Source of the DNA: Furcasterigmium furcatum
Taxonomy: Eukaryota > Ascomycota > Sordariomycetes > Glomerellales > Plectosphaerellaceae
DNA length: 64,000 bases
Direction of reading: 5' to 3'
Assembly (NCBI GenBank): GCA_001599815.1
Contig: BCIA01000002.1
Span: 6,421,626 to 6,485,625 of the forward strand
Notes under the pieces: model-generated
The model's input: the letters and a program-made list of their open reading frames with translations, nothing else
The model's database searches: none
What the model was told of the DNA's origin: nothing
Part shown: positions 10,890-22,206 of the stretch, piece after piece
Numbering within the stretch: the first letter of the stretch is position 1
Layout: each line of letters begins with the position of its first letter
Program-made: the position numbers and the translations under genes

Positions 10890-11412
10890 GTTCGGCAAAA
10901 CAGCTAGGTTGTGGTGCGGTCGTGAATCATGGGAAGTGTAGGTGCTGCCTGGAAGGACCCCCGCGATGCATGATAAGGCCGGACTCGGAAAATTTTGTCT
11001 CCGGGCCCGACTGCATGGCAAAATCAGGTCTCCCTGACGTTACACAGAACCCATCTGGCACAGTACTGTTTCGTTGCTTCGTCGATCTTTGTGGTTCAGG
11101 CCCACCCAACGGCGAACGGGTGGGGTGGCAATAATACGATATCTCCTCAGACTCTCGTTTCCTTAAAGTCACTAATGTGCAAGACAATACTTTAAAATTT
11201 AATAGATGCTATATTTATCCTTTCGGTAGGTAAACACAACAATTCACAAAGGTCAGAACACTTCGCACAAAGCACCTAGCCAAGGAGAGAGTAATGCTAG
11301 GCTAGAATTGCTGACAGCTGGAGACGATTGAGCCAGCCGCTCCTCACGATCCCGGAGCCGGATGTCAGTCTCATCACGTCCTCCTCGTTCAAGAGAGAAG
11401 CACATGCTCCCA
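10890..11412. other. Intergenic region without identified content
   Basis: 523 bp between two minus-strand genes, with an AT-rich stretch near 11190-11225. Nothing coding is supported. Confidence 0.5.
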
Positions 11413-13029
11413 CTACAGCGTCTTATTGACACCGTCTGCGTAGCGGTTCAAGTAAGTTGCCATGACAGAATCTGAGTTCGACCACAGTCAGTATGGTGCA
11501 TACGCCAAAAGGTGTGCATGCTGGAACTTACACAACCCGCTCACATTGCCAACGGCGGGCAGCACCATGATCTGTCGCAACGCTTCGTCATCCTAGAGGC
11601 AGTCAGCACTTGAAGCACCCATCCCACTCAGTCTTGATGCTCGCTCACCATGTCTTTGCCGTCTTTCTTGAGCTGTTCCAGGGCGATCTTCACTTTATGG
11701 GCATCGTTCATCGCGTGGGTCCAGACCTCGGTCAGCTTCGACAGCTGCTTCTGGAAAGTGTCGAAGCTGTTTTGCCCGAGCAAGACGAGCTGGGCTCTGG
11801 TCGCAATGATGGCGTCCCTTTCGGACGTGTACTCTCGAAGCTTTTTCTCCTTCTCGCCTTTGAGCTGGCTCCGCTCTAGCAGGTTTCCGTCAGCAAAGCG
11901 AATATGTTCAGCGACGCACTGACGTACTGGTGATCTCATTATTCCAGTGGACCATGAAGCCGATGGTGACTCCGGCGCCAATGAGGCCCGCGAGCTGCGG
12001 CTGTCAGCTCATCATACTTCCCGTCTGGGCGAGACACAGTACTCACCAAGCCGACAGGACCCAGCAGGAGAACAAGGCCCACGGTGGCACCGACGGTTCC
12101 TACTGCCCCTATGCCCCCCCACAGGGCCATCTTGCCCTTGATGTCGCTGATTTCCTTCTCCAACGCGGCGATTTCCTTGCCGAGGTCCTCAATATCCTTG
12201 GCGTGCTTCTTCTCCTCGCCCTGTGCCCAGCTCTCGAACGACCCGGTGAAGGCACCAAAGTCGATCTGCAGGCTTGTGAAGCCGTCATGAATTGCCTTCG
12301 AGTCCTTCTCGAACTGCGCTGCATCCTGTCGCACGTTAGCAGAGCAGGCGGTGTCACGACGGGAACCCGGCCGCGTACGTTGATGTACTCGTCGAGGTAC
12401 TCCTTCTTCTTCTCGTACTTGATACGAGAGTCGAGAACGACGCGGAGAATCTTCTCCTCGAATCCTGCAGGCAATGATCAGCACGCTGTCTTTGTCCACG
12501 TCGTCGCGAGATCGTAGCCCCTACGTGCTGCGTAACTGCCCATGGACATGGCGAGCTTCGCGCTCTTCTGCAGAGTGTCCGTGTATCTCTGCATAATGTA
12601 AGCATAGATTCCGACGCCGTATCGCGGGCAGCGGGTTCGTACGTTCTGGAGCACCCTGAACGTCGGCATGAACTTGATGGTGCCGATGTTCTTGCTGTCA
12701 TACTCGCCGAGCCTGACGGCCAGGTTGCTGAACATGGTGTTGATGAGCTGGCAGGCTTTCGTCGCCTCATCAGCATTGGCCTCGAGCCTTCTCTTGGCAT
12801 CCTCGCTCTTGAGATACGCGTGGAGGCCCTGGTTGAACGCGTCTTGGTCCAAGCCTTCCAGGAGCGTGTGGGGGTCTACCTCGACATTTGCAAGGGCTTG
12901 AGACTCGGTGGTGGAAAGGTTGGAGGCTACATAGAGAACCTTTTCGGGCGTGAGGTTGTCGCCGATGCGCTTTTCAGCCAGACTAATGACTGAGTCATAG
13001 CTTGGAGGGGGTGCTGCGAAGTCGGTCAT
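11413..13029 (-). CDS. Helical protein with coiled coil and central membrane hairpin (alpha-pore-forming-toxin-like layout)
   Basis: I model seven exons, complement(join(11413..11471,11532..11592,11649..11875,11928..11994,12047..12325,12379..12464,12525..13029)), coding for 427 residues; every junction has GT-AG borders and keeps frame. The N-terminal part is helical. A charged coiled coil around residues 200-270 runs into a Gly/Val/Leu hydrophobic stretch encoded up to 12047, and a second hydrophobic stretch is encoded at 11928-11994, so they form a two-helix membrane hairpin. A second charged coiled coil (11649-11875) follows. This long helix, hairpin, long helix order is that of ClyA/HBL/YaxA-type alpha pore formers, but it would also fit a simple membrane-tethered coiled-coil protein. 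No signal peptide is seen. The functional assignment is inference from architecture only. Confidence 0.65.
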
Positions 13030-13144
13030 TCTGGCGGTTTTTTAGGATGATCAATAGCAAAGTAAGAATCAGGTGGTCAGGGGAGATAGATGAGTGTCTT
13101 GTGCTTCAAGGAGGTGAGATGGCAGTAGGCGCAAGTCCAGTCTA

Positions 13145-13150
13145 CTTATA
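13145..13150 (-). promoter_or_regulatory. TATA-like box of the helical hairpin gene
   Basis: TATAAG on the minus strand, about 115 bp upstream of the ATG at 13029. Confidence 0.45.
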
Positions 13151-14694
13151 CCCGTACTCGAAGCCAAAAGTTACTTTGCCAGACTCTGGCCTCAGAAGAC
13201 TACACGATGGAGTGCATGAGGGTGGTTGGATCTCTCAGTGGACGACAGTCACTTACGGACCGTTTGCTCCCCGCGACTCCAACAAACCGACTCGATGGTC
13301 ATAGTCCAGCGCCCAGCAGCTCTCATTCAGCTGGCGTCTTGGAGAGACATCTCAGCCGCAATGAATTCTCTCGGGCATGCCGAGAATCACGTCTAGACTC
13401 GAGAACACTGAGAAAGACCATGAGTTTCGCCACGTGCTGCTGCGTGTCTCACCCAGCAGAGGCATGCAACACGTTTCACCTGTAGCTGTCGCCGCGATTG
13501 GGCAATGAATGGCCTGCACAGGTCTGGACGCCGCCCACCGCGGCGCTGAAGTGATTCGGTTCTACTTGTAGGCAAAAGCCCTCCAAGTGGCTGGCTGATA
13601 AAATACGGAGGGTATGCCGCAGTGCGGGGGTTACGCCTCTCCGACTCGTGCCGACTGCCTCGTCGCACCGCCCACGACTGAAGAGACCCAGCCATTCCAC
13701 GAGGCTGAAGAGGAAGCAGCATCTAGAATGACGGCACAGATGCCCTCGTGGCTGGCGGACATGCAACACATGGAATACTCTCGACCGCTCTGTCTTTCCT
13801 CGGACCGTCCCTCGTGGCTTGCGGGGTCGGTTTCACCCAGTTCCGTCGGTTTTGCATGCTTCATTGGCATCATGAACGCGAGCGCTCCGGCCCGTCGACC
13901 TCGCAGATATGAAGGCAGCGCACACTTCCGGGGCCTCGGTCCAGTAAGTAGAAGAAAACGTGAAGTCACGAGACAGGCTAGCTGGGTCGGATAGCCCAAC
14001 ATCTTAGACTCCCACGGGGGACAGGCCCTTCAGCGCTTGGCATGACGAAGGCCACACAGCATGGGCGCCTGTAACTAAGGGGTGGAAGCCATGGCGACCT
14101 GTGGCAGTCCGAGCTTGGCTAGGTCTTGGATTAGAAGCTCTCTCGAAGAGGCAAGTACGTTTAAATCTTCACAAGGCGTCGTCCGTGATGACATGCCAGG
14201 TGACCTGGTCAGTACTGCAAGATTTTGCCCTCTCATGCGAATCAGAGTACTAATCGCTCTCAGTCCTCCCCCGCCGCCTTCAGGCTGATATGGGCACCGC
14301 AGTCGGCACATGTGAGTTACGAAAGTCCGGTTCTCGAGACCAATCTGCTGACACCGAGTGACCCAGAGCAAGCAATTGCTGGCTATCTCAACCGGTATGC
14401 CGATGGCAACAGATCGATTCAAAGTTGCGTGGAATGCTCTCCCCTCGGTCACCCTCGCCCGCCGCTTGAGGTCCACGAGCATAGTGTCAGACAGGGCATC
14501 GGGGTAACGGTCGGGGTTAGAAGGGATTTCGATCCAGCTCCGCATTTCGGCGCCGTACTAGAGTGCGGCTTAATTAGACTCCACCCAGGCAGCCACGTGG
14601 ACAATTGGAATGCGCACCAGCACCGAGCATCTAGAGTTCACAACCACAACCAACACACGCATCTCTGGCCTACTCAAACAAGCCTGCTCCCTTA
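13151..14694. other. Large divergent intergenic region
   Basis: About 1.5 kb between the helical hairpin gene and the amidase gene. Overlapping open frames on both strands at 13610-14000 have no recognisable motif, no good start context and unusual composition, so I do not call a gene. I see no transposon ends. Confidence 0.5.
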
Positions 14695-16028
14695 ATGCCT
14701 CTCCCGGAAGGTCCACTCCCAACCTATCGTATCGACCTAGCCCTCCCGCCCGAGGAGCGCTATGTCGAGGTCGCGCAGGATTTCGCGCCGCGCATGCGCG
14801 ACGTGACAGCGATTTTCGACGACCTGCTGGCCTCCATCTTCAGGTACCCCATCCTCTGCCGCGTCGTCAAATTCTGCGCCAAGAAGCTCCTACGCAGGTT
14901 GTACGACGATGAGCAGGACCGGGAGGCGAGGAGCTTTGCCAACGCGGCAGGCGTGGACCTGTACCTCGTCATCGCGCTCAACGTTGTGCTTGACGTGCTC
15001 GTTGGATGCACGGCGGGATGTATTTTGACGGAGCCGCATCGTGCCAAGGCTTCCGGACAGGAGGCGAGCAGGCTGATGCACTTTCGGACGCTGGACTGGG
15101 GCATGGATGCGCTCAGGGAACTGCTCATCGTGGTCGAGTTTGTGGATTCGAGGGAGGACCCGGATCGAGTGATTGCCACCTCGGTCACATATGCCGGGTT
15201 CGTCGGCACGTTGACGGCCACGAGGTGAGTGGCTTCGCGGAGTTCCGCCTTGAGATTGAAACTGACAACTTTGGCAGGCCTGGCTTTTCCCTCTCTCTCA
15301 ACTACCGGCCAAGCTTCGATTGTTCAAGGGCAACTCTGCGCAAACACCAGATGCTCGTACTCTTTGGCTTCCGCCCATCAGTTTCCTCCATTCTTCGTTC
15401 CGTGATCCTCGACAAGCGACGCTGGCCGCTCCATCAGTCCTCCACCAGCGACGACGCCCCGACGCCGATCGTCTCGCTGGCAAGACGGCTGATGAAGGAG
15501 CCGATCTCGCCGTGTTACCTCACCCTGTGTGACGGGACGGAGGCTGCGATCATTGAAAAGGACGTCTACGACGGGAAGCTCAAGACGTCGAACCATTTTG
15601 TCGTGCAGGCGAACCACGACACCCACACAGCCGGATGCTGTCGGTCCAAGGGCGCCCGGTTGCCACCCGAGCCCAACGAAGCGGAAACTTCCCTCCTCGG
15701 TGCCGAGCTGTGGCTCGAAGACTCGAATCTGCGGATGGACATGATGCAGGGGAAGTGGTTGCTGCACACGGTCGGCAGCAGGAGCTCGGATCCCGTCGAG
15801 GTGAGTAAGGAGGACAAAAACGGGCTTTGTTTCGAGGAGGGAGTCCACAGCCAGAAAGCGAGGCCCGCGAAGGGCGTCAAGGAGCGCCTGCTGCAGGACT
15901 GGATGAGGGAGTTCCCCATCATCAATGAGTGCACGCACTTCGCGTGTATCATGGACCCTCAGACGGGCGGAATACGGTGGCTGGAACGAGGCATGATCGA
16001 GTTCGACCCCGAGAACCCGCGATTCTAG
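14695..16028 (+). CDS. Acid ceramidase / N-acylethanolamine acid amidase-like hydrolase
   Basis: Two exons, join(14695..15224,15278..16028), encode 426 residues. The N-terminal segment PPEERYVEVAQDFA is typical of the acid ceramidase-like N domain. The GCTAGC segment at residues 104-109 supplies the Cys105 nucleophile expected to be exposed by autoproteolysis in this Ntn-hydrolase family. RTLDW (131-135) is the conserved Arg/Asp block next to it, and NYRPS (after the intron) is another family block. Enzymes of this group cleave amide bonds of ceramides or N-acylethanolamines. No clear signal peptide is present, as in several fungal homologues. The substrate is not deducible. Confidence 0.82.
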
Positions 16029-17012
16029 GTAGATGTCCGTATACAGAGGGCTAGAGGGTTAGGTGTAGACATCAAAAGCATACTTAGATTTAGATCCGGC
16101 CCTAGACGACGGAGATTGTATTCTTTATGGCGCGCCTTTTAACCTACTCCTTGCTTATGATAAGGAGTGTAGGGCAGCTTGATCCACGCCGCCTGCGTGG
16201 TTTAAACTGGGCAGTGCTGGGGCACTTGGCTTCTGGCATCCTAGCATTCGGCAATTGCGTGCCAAAGTCATGCTAAAAGGGACGCACGGCGGCAAGTCTG
16301 GGACATTTGTAACCACTGCTGAGTGTTGGGGAGTGTACACGATCCAGGTCTGGTCGTATCACCCCACCGACCCTAACACTGACAAATCGACGGGTCGTGC
16401 CATTTCAACCGATATTGGGAGGGCTCAACTGGGCTCAATTGTATCTGGTACGCTGTGGCAGTCAGTAGTAGTTGAAAATGGAGACCCCAGAGAATTACCT
16501 AGATATGTCGAGGCCAGCTATGGAAGTAGGCATCTATGAGCAGCATAGAAACAAATGAAACTGGTAGACAAGATATGGCATGGGATAATGACATTTACTC
16601 GGTCAATCAATGGTTTCTACTGCGTCAAGCACATTATAGCATTCCTTCAAGTAGGTATTATGCATGATATCGCCCAAAGCAACCAAAGTCGTTTTGTCCA
16701 TCCTCGAGGTCCCACACATGACGCAAGAACCTGAGGAAATCCGACAACAAAATCCTGACTCTGATGTTGGGTACATCACCCGAAGCAATGGCCCTGTATG
16801 CCCCATTCTGTGTGATCCAGTGGCATTAGTAAGTGGCCCGCCTACTGCGTAGTCCCATGGCCCGGTTTATATTTATCGTCAGTTCATTAACCTTTGTGTA
16901 ACAGGTAATATATTCTGCTACCGTACTGTATACTGTATACTGTTGTTTGCCCCGGTCTCCGACTCTGTCTTGCGGCTCTCTGAGCTCGCACTTCTCCTGG
17001 CCGCCTGCCTAG
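16029..17012. other. Intergenic region without identified content
   Basis: 984 bp with lower GC than the flanking genes. Short open frames only; no recognisable gene, repeat or RNA. Confidence 0.5.
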
Positions 17013-17354
17013 TCAGAGACTCACTGGTGCGACTCCCTCTCTCTTGATGCTCTGACGCTTCCTTTTGGGATGGTCGGCTGGCTTGGTCTTGCTGAATAAA
17101 CTACTCGCCTTGCACCCCCTGAAGCAGCTACCTTGATCGGAGAGGAATCCATCTCCCTAGTACGAGGCAATGGCCATGGCCTTGCTGTACTCATTGGCCT
17201 CGTTGATAACCAGCAGAAGGGCCGCCTGGTGAGGGGGAGGAAGAGGCATAGGAGGGGGGATAGGGACGGGGCGGGGAATAGGAACCGGACGAAGCCTAGG
17301 AGGGACCGGTTCAACCAGGGGGTTGGCCATGTTCCGGGTCATTTCGTTGCTCAT
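17013..17354 (-). CDS. Possible short proline-rich protein
   Basis: A tentative two-exon model, complement(join(17013..17091,17164..17354)), gives 89 residues. It has a Pro-rich centre (VPIPRPVPIPPPMPLPPP) and a basic C-terminal part (KTKPADHPKRKRQS). In its favour are an upstream TATA-like TATTTAAG at 17613-17620, a long CT-rich leader and CA-rich sequence before the ATG, typical of fungal promoters. Against it, the intron has a weak branch point, and without splicing the frame stops after 65 residues. I do not recognise the product. Confidence 0.35.
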
Positions 17355-17612
17355 GGTATGTCAGGGTCTACTATGATAATTAGCAATGTCCTCTGCAAAG
17401 TTGCACCTAAGGGGTATTGTGATGTTTCTAAGAGATCTTACAGGTGGTAGAGAAGGGAGGTGGATAGTGTTTATCTGTAAGTGTGTGGTCGTTGTGTGAT
17501 AACGGAGAATTGAGAGCTTTGCGAGTGGTTGCTTATGATTGCTGGATGCTATCGAGATGTAGTTGTTGATGATGAGAGAGTTTAGGAGAAGGATGAGGAG
17601 CTGAAAGGCCTC

Positions 17613-17620
17613 CTTAAATA
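17613..17620 (-). promoter_or_regulatory. TATA-like element with CT-rich leader
   Basis: TATTTAAG on the minus strand followed by a CT-rich then CA-rich stretch of about 200 bp, the layout of a fungal core promoter. It points at the short proline-rich reading frame at 17354. Confidence 0.4.
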
Positions 17621-18991
17621 GGAAAGTAGTAGGAGGAAGGGTTCATCATAATGATAGGTGTTGTATTCCATGCGATTATTAGGCCTGTGAATTCAAGCTT
17701 TTTAGAGAGAGGTCTTATTAGAGAGTATGTAACTTGGGTTGACATGACCTATGTAACTTTGTTGAGTGATATGTTTTGAGTGACATGTTCTGAAGCCTGC
17801 ATGAGAACTTGAATGATGGCGAGATATGATAGGTGAATTTTGATTAGAATACATTACTAGTTACTTAGTAGTCATTACACTGCACAATGTACCCTGGAAT
17901 GAAAGTCTAAGATGCATGCATGCGAGTTAGCTAGATTCACTCGGGGCTCAATTGCTTGAGGACCAGGATGCATTCATGCGGGTTCACTAACGAAGGGAAC
18001 CACTCCAGCTTACAAGCCGTGATACAATCTCGGAGAAGCAACAAGTTAGAAAGGTGTGACAAATCGGGGAATAACGAGACCTCTTAAGACAAATTCTCCT
18101 ATTAGTTCTAAATGACAGTTTAAATTCCCAGGCCCGGACCATGAATGTAACTAGGACATGTCGTCGCCCAGTCAGAAGGTCTCATGAACGGCAGGCCAGG
18201 GAAGAATCTTACCCAACACCCATCAGCCCGTCTTGAAATCATATGTCAACTCCTACAACTGCTTCGGAGTCTCCGAGTTTGATTCCAGGACTCGGACAGG
18301 CCGCCCCTTGGCTTTCCCTTCTGCGCCGCTTGTGCCGCAATCCTTATCATGCAACTTCTCCTCCGGCGTGCAACATGTTAATTGTCTGTTGGCACTAACT
18401 TGCGATCCTCACCAATAATTCCCCTATGGACAACCAAGTGCTCGCCGGTTGTCGCAGACCCCGATAATGTTCCCTGGTTTATCCTGACTGGCATTGTACT
18501 TGGCCTACGTGTAGTGTGCGGCACAGGACCCTTGGTTGCTTGGGTCGCACGTAGTGTGCGGCACAGAAGGCCTTATGACGATGATGTAATAACTGAACGA
18601 TCCCAAATTAGAAGCAATAGGCCTACAATAACGGGGCGGCCGGCACTGGAGTCGCTTGGCAGGGTCCTCATCGTGGATGATCTGCCCCTGGCATTTCCGC
18701 TAGCGGTTGAGATCGGCCTGCCAAGAGGCTGTTGGACCCTTCATGGACATGATCGTTGAACATCACCTGTTATTATCCCTTGACTTCTGGCTTCATGTTC
18801 GCCACTACGCAACTCGGCCGACCCGCAGCTGGGCAAGAAGCTGGCGCTGTCTTCGCAATATTGTGCCTGGTTTTGAACTACTTAATGAGGCCGGGTCTCA
18901 CTCAGTTGCCTTGACTTCAACCAAACAGCTTCTCATCTTCTCCTTGGACCTTTCACTCCAAACACTTACACAAGTCCATCCCATCAACATC
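17621..18991. other. Intergenic region with a short direct repeat
   Basis: About 1.4 kb of mixed composition. A 16-bp sequence GTAGTGTGCGGCACAG occurs at 18511-18526 and again at 18551-18566, exactly 40 bp apart. No coding region is supported. A CT-rich leader precedes the ATG at 18992. Confidence 0.5.
18511..18566. repeat. 16-bp direct repeat, 40-bp period
   Basis: Two identical copies of GTAGTGTGCGGCACAG separated by 24 bp. Confidence 0.8.
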
Positions 18992-20545
18992 ATGCGCATC
19001 TCGACGGCGGCTCCCATGCTGCTCGCGGCCTAGGCCAGCGCCTCGGTCATCAGCAAAAGGCAGATGTGGACAGACTGGTTCAGCTCTGCTGACCAGTTTT
19101 GTCGAAGCGCGGACTGGCGTACCCCCGAGGCCGCCAAAGACAGCTGGTATGGACTCGGGCTGGGCATCGCCCTCAATGAATTCATCATAGAGACTCGGGG
19201 TAAGTGACAAGATGCGCCTCGTTACCGGGACCAGCAGGCTGACAGACCGCGAAGGCAAGGATTCGACCGCCTGGGTCGAAGAGCTGGAGAAGCACCACGG
19301 CGTCGTCTCTGGAGTGAGCGGCGCCTCTTCCTGCCGTCAGCTTGGACAAGACTGCACCCCAGGAGACAGATCGAGCAGCTGCGACAACTACTTCGAACGA
19401 TTCAAAGATGACCCCTGGGGCTGGGGCATGAGCTCGTACTACCTCTTCGAAGCCGTCAAGGGCCTCCACAGCAAGCTGGGCAAGTTCAACAGCCGCGTCG
19501 TTGAGGGCACGATGCTCTCCAACTTGAAGGTCGACGAGATGATCGACAACCTCGGCGGCAGCGAAAAGGGAGACTCGGACGTCTTCAACTGGGTCATAGC
19601 AGCCATCGGCTGGGGCGAGTTCCCTCGCCGGCCAGGGCGACGTACGTATCTATCCTCTGTTGAAACGAGCATCAAAGGACTGACACGGATGTATCACGGC
19701 AGGTCGGCAATCCGGTCTACGGCGCTGCCAGCGCTCACTTCAACCAGATCCTAGGGATCATGAATACGGTCGGCGACAGTGCCCTGGACGACGTGGACGC
19801 GGGCGATATCCGCTCGTCCCTCGGCGATGCCTTCAAGGCAGCGACGACAGGCCTTCGGGCCACTCTGGAGCTGGCCCTCGGCTACGGTGACCTCTCCAAC
19901 ATCGCGGAAAGGCTCCCCTCGTACGTCGATGACGCGGACTCCGCCGCCATCGGCCGCTTCTTCGGCGACGGCTTCTGGCTCCTCTCCGAGAGCTCGGAGG
20001 CCTTCGAAAACATCCTCGGACACTTCGAGAAGAGCATCCAGGCCAAGGTCGCCGACCACATCCTGCAGGCGTCCGGCCACATGCTGCTCGGTGGCACCAC
20101 TACGAGCGAGGAGGAGTGCGGGGACAGGGAGGGCGGGCGCTGGCTCAAGGTCGACGACCACGACGAGTGGTACTGCTTCTACATCGTCGAGACCAGCGGG
20201 CAGTTCCCCTCCATGCAGGCCGAGAAGTACGGCTACCTGGAGGAGTACGGCATCGACAACCTCGACGAGTACTACAAGGCGATCATCTCGTGCGCCAACG
20301 GCGAGGGCGAGGAGAACAGGGTCGTGACGGACGAGATCAGGTACGGGGAGGTGCCGCACTGCCTGTTCAACATGCGCGTCGGCACGACGTACTGGGACAC
20401 CCAGCCCGGATGTTTCGAGACGGGCATTCCTGAGGACGGGAACGACGACGATGATTCGGGCGGCTGGCCTGACTGGAGCGATGACCACATCCCCCGGGTG
20501 CGGCGACAGGAGTGCCCGCAGGTCATGATGGTGGAGGATCTGTGA
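18992..20545 (+). pseudogene. Secreted protein gene broken by a stop codon and a frameshift
   Basis: The ATG at 18992 opens a signal-peptide-like stretch (MRISTAAPMLLAA). It is interrupted by an in-frame TAG at 19031-19033 and then continues as ASASVISKR, which ends in a Lys-Arg site like those cut by Kex2. An intron at 19200-19245 (GTAAGT to GACAG) restores a good frame. Around 19620 the frame needs a one-base change to join the next block, which splices at 19642-19702 in a different phase into a long exon ending at 20545. That last exon is Cys-containing with an acidic tail (EDGNDDDDSGGW). The rest of the sequence is well preserved, so the damage is recent, or one lesion is a sequencing error. 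I do not recognise the family. Confidence 0.65.
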
Positions 20546-20997
20546 GCGTGCGAGGATAAGCTCACCAGAGAGGCCAATGCATTTTCCAGAGTGCCTATCC
20601 GGCGACGAGTCCACGCCCACAGAGATTTGGGGACTTTCTGATGTTGGAGTCATTACGAGCTAGCTTTTATACCCTCGAATCTGAAGAGTTTGACTTGAAA
20701 AGATAGCGACCGACACGGGCATTGGACCAGGTCCTACTTCAGCCAGTTCCACGAGATATTCGATGATAAGCTAGCCCATGGTCAACCAATCGACTTTGAG
20801 ATTTATCGGCGTCATGCCCATACGAGGTCTGAGGCGGAGCCTCACTGGTCTATTCGGTATGTAGCATCGCCAGGGCGGCGGTATCTAGAAGGCGGGCCAA
20901 GGCTCTCTCAGCCCTGTCCATCGCGACGTTACACACATCCATGCCCAGGACGGCCAGGAGTGTGCTGATTCGGATGGAATACAACTACTCCTGAGCC
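20546..20997. other. Convergent intergenic region
   Basis: 452 bp between two facing 3' ends; I see nothing coding or repeated. Confidence 0.55.
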
Positions 20998-22206
20998 TTA
21001 CACGGTCTTTTGCTGGGGCACGGTCTCGCGAAACGCCGTTTCAGGCTCCTCTTCCACCTTCTTGTCAGCCCCTGCATTGGGGTGACCGACCGCCACCTCG
21101 TCACCAAACAGAGCTGCGATTTCCTCCAGGGATTTTTCGGACTGTGAGGAAGTCGTCAGTGCGCATTTTCCACGCCTTGGCATAGAGTAGAACTTACCGT
21201 TTCGGGCAGGCAGAAGAAGTAAAAGATGGCGGCACCGAGATTGGACGCGATGAACAAGGCGTAGTATCTGTGCGAGGGTCAGCACTCAGCCCGAAGGTGC
21301 AGAGCCGGGGGACCGCCAGAACTCGACTAACCTCCAGCTCACATTAGCGATAGCCAATGGTGTGATCTGGGAGAGGACGATGGCAACAACGGATTTGGAG
21401 GCCACGGCAAAGGCGAGGCCCTTGGTCCGAAGAAAGAAGGGGAACAACTCCGACGGCACTACCCAGATCATAGCATTGAAGAAGATGGCGTACGACATGG
21501 AGTAGATGAAGATGGACGCGATTGCCGCTCTGGATCCGGCCTCGTTTTGGTTGTCCCGGCTCCCGTAGGTCGCACTCAGAGCCATCAGGATCGCGATCAT
21601 GCAGGAGAGGACGACTGAGCCGGTCCAGAGCGTCCGTGTCCGTGGCCACTTATCAGCGACGACAAAAAGGTAAATAAGTTGGCCGATAATGCCCATCATG
21701 CCGTAGGCACCGCTGATAAGGAGGGATGTTCGGCCTGTGAACCCAACGGCCTGATAAAAGATGGTCTGGAAGTTCTGGATGACACTCGATCCGCTAAGCT
21801 GGCCCATGGTGACAATAAAGGCGGCCGTAAGCGTCCGTCGTGCATACTTCCTGGAGAACATTTGTCCGAGGGCCGTGAACCAGTCCATGTTACCTTGCTC
21901 ACGCTCAAGGCGGATCTGCTCCTGGATCTGCACTAGTTGCCACTCGACGGCACCCTCTCCGGTCGTGTTGCTCTTGGCGTCGTACAGCTTTTCTAGTACC
22001 TTCCTGGCCTCCTCCTGCCGGTCCTGGAGGACTAGCCATCTGGGGGAGAACGGGACGAAGAAGAGCATAGCGCAGAGCAGGATAGGGATGGGGAGCTGCA
22101 TGGCAAGCGGGATGCGCCACTGAGCATCCCCCTGGGCGAAAGCGCCCGCAAACCCAACCCAATTAGCGACTCCAAACCCGATAGCGATCATCATTCCCTG
22201 GAGGCC
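20998..22206 (-). pseudogene. MFS sugar transporter lacking its N-terminal half
   Basis: Three 3' exons remain, complement(join(20998..21141,21198..21267,21332..22206)), with intact GT-AG borders and no internal stops. Homology to the sugar-porter family starts abruptly at GLQGMMIAIG, a block that normally follows about five transmembrane helices. It continues through FSPRWLVLQDRQEEAR, MGQLSGSSVIQNFQTIFY, WVVPSELFPFFLRTKG and PETSEKSLEEIAALFGD. The missing first five helices should lie to the right, but that DNA is a GH78 gene on the other strand. The carrier cannot be functional as it stands. Pairing with a rhamnosidase suggests it once imported rhamnose or a related sugar (inference). Confidence 0.85.

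Noticed and set aside
13610..14002. Overlapping open frames on both strands
   Set aside because: No motif, no leader and splice context; mutual overlap suggests chance in GC-rich DNA.
19751..20653. 300-codon open frame on the minus strand
   Set aside because: It is antisense to the last exon of the secreted-protein gene, with repetitive Val/Arg/Asp composition and no motif.
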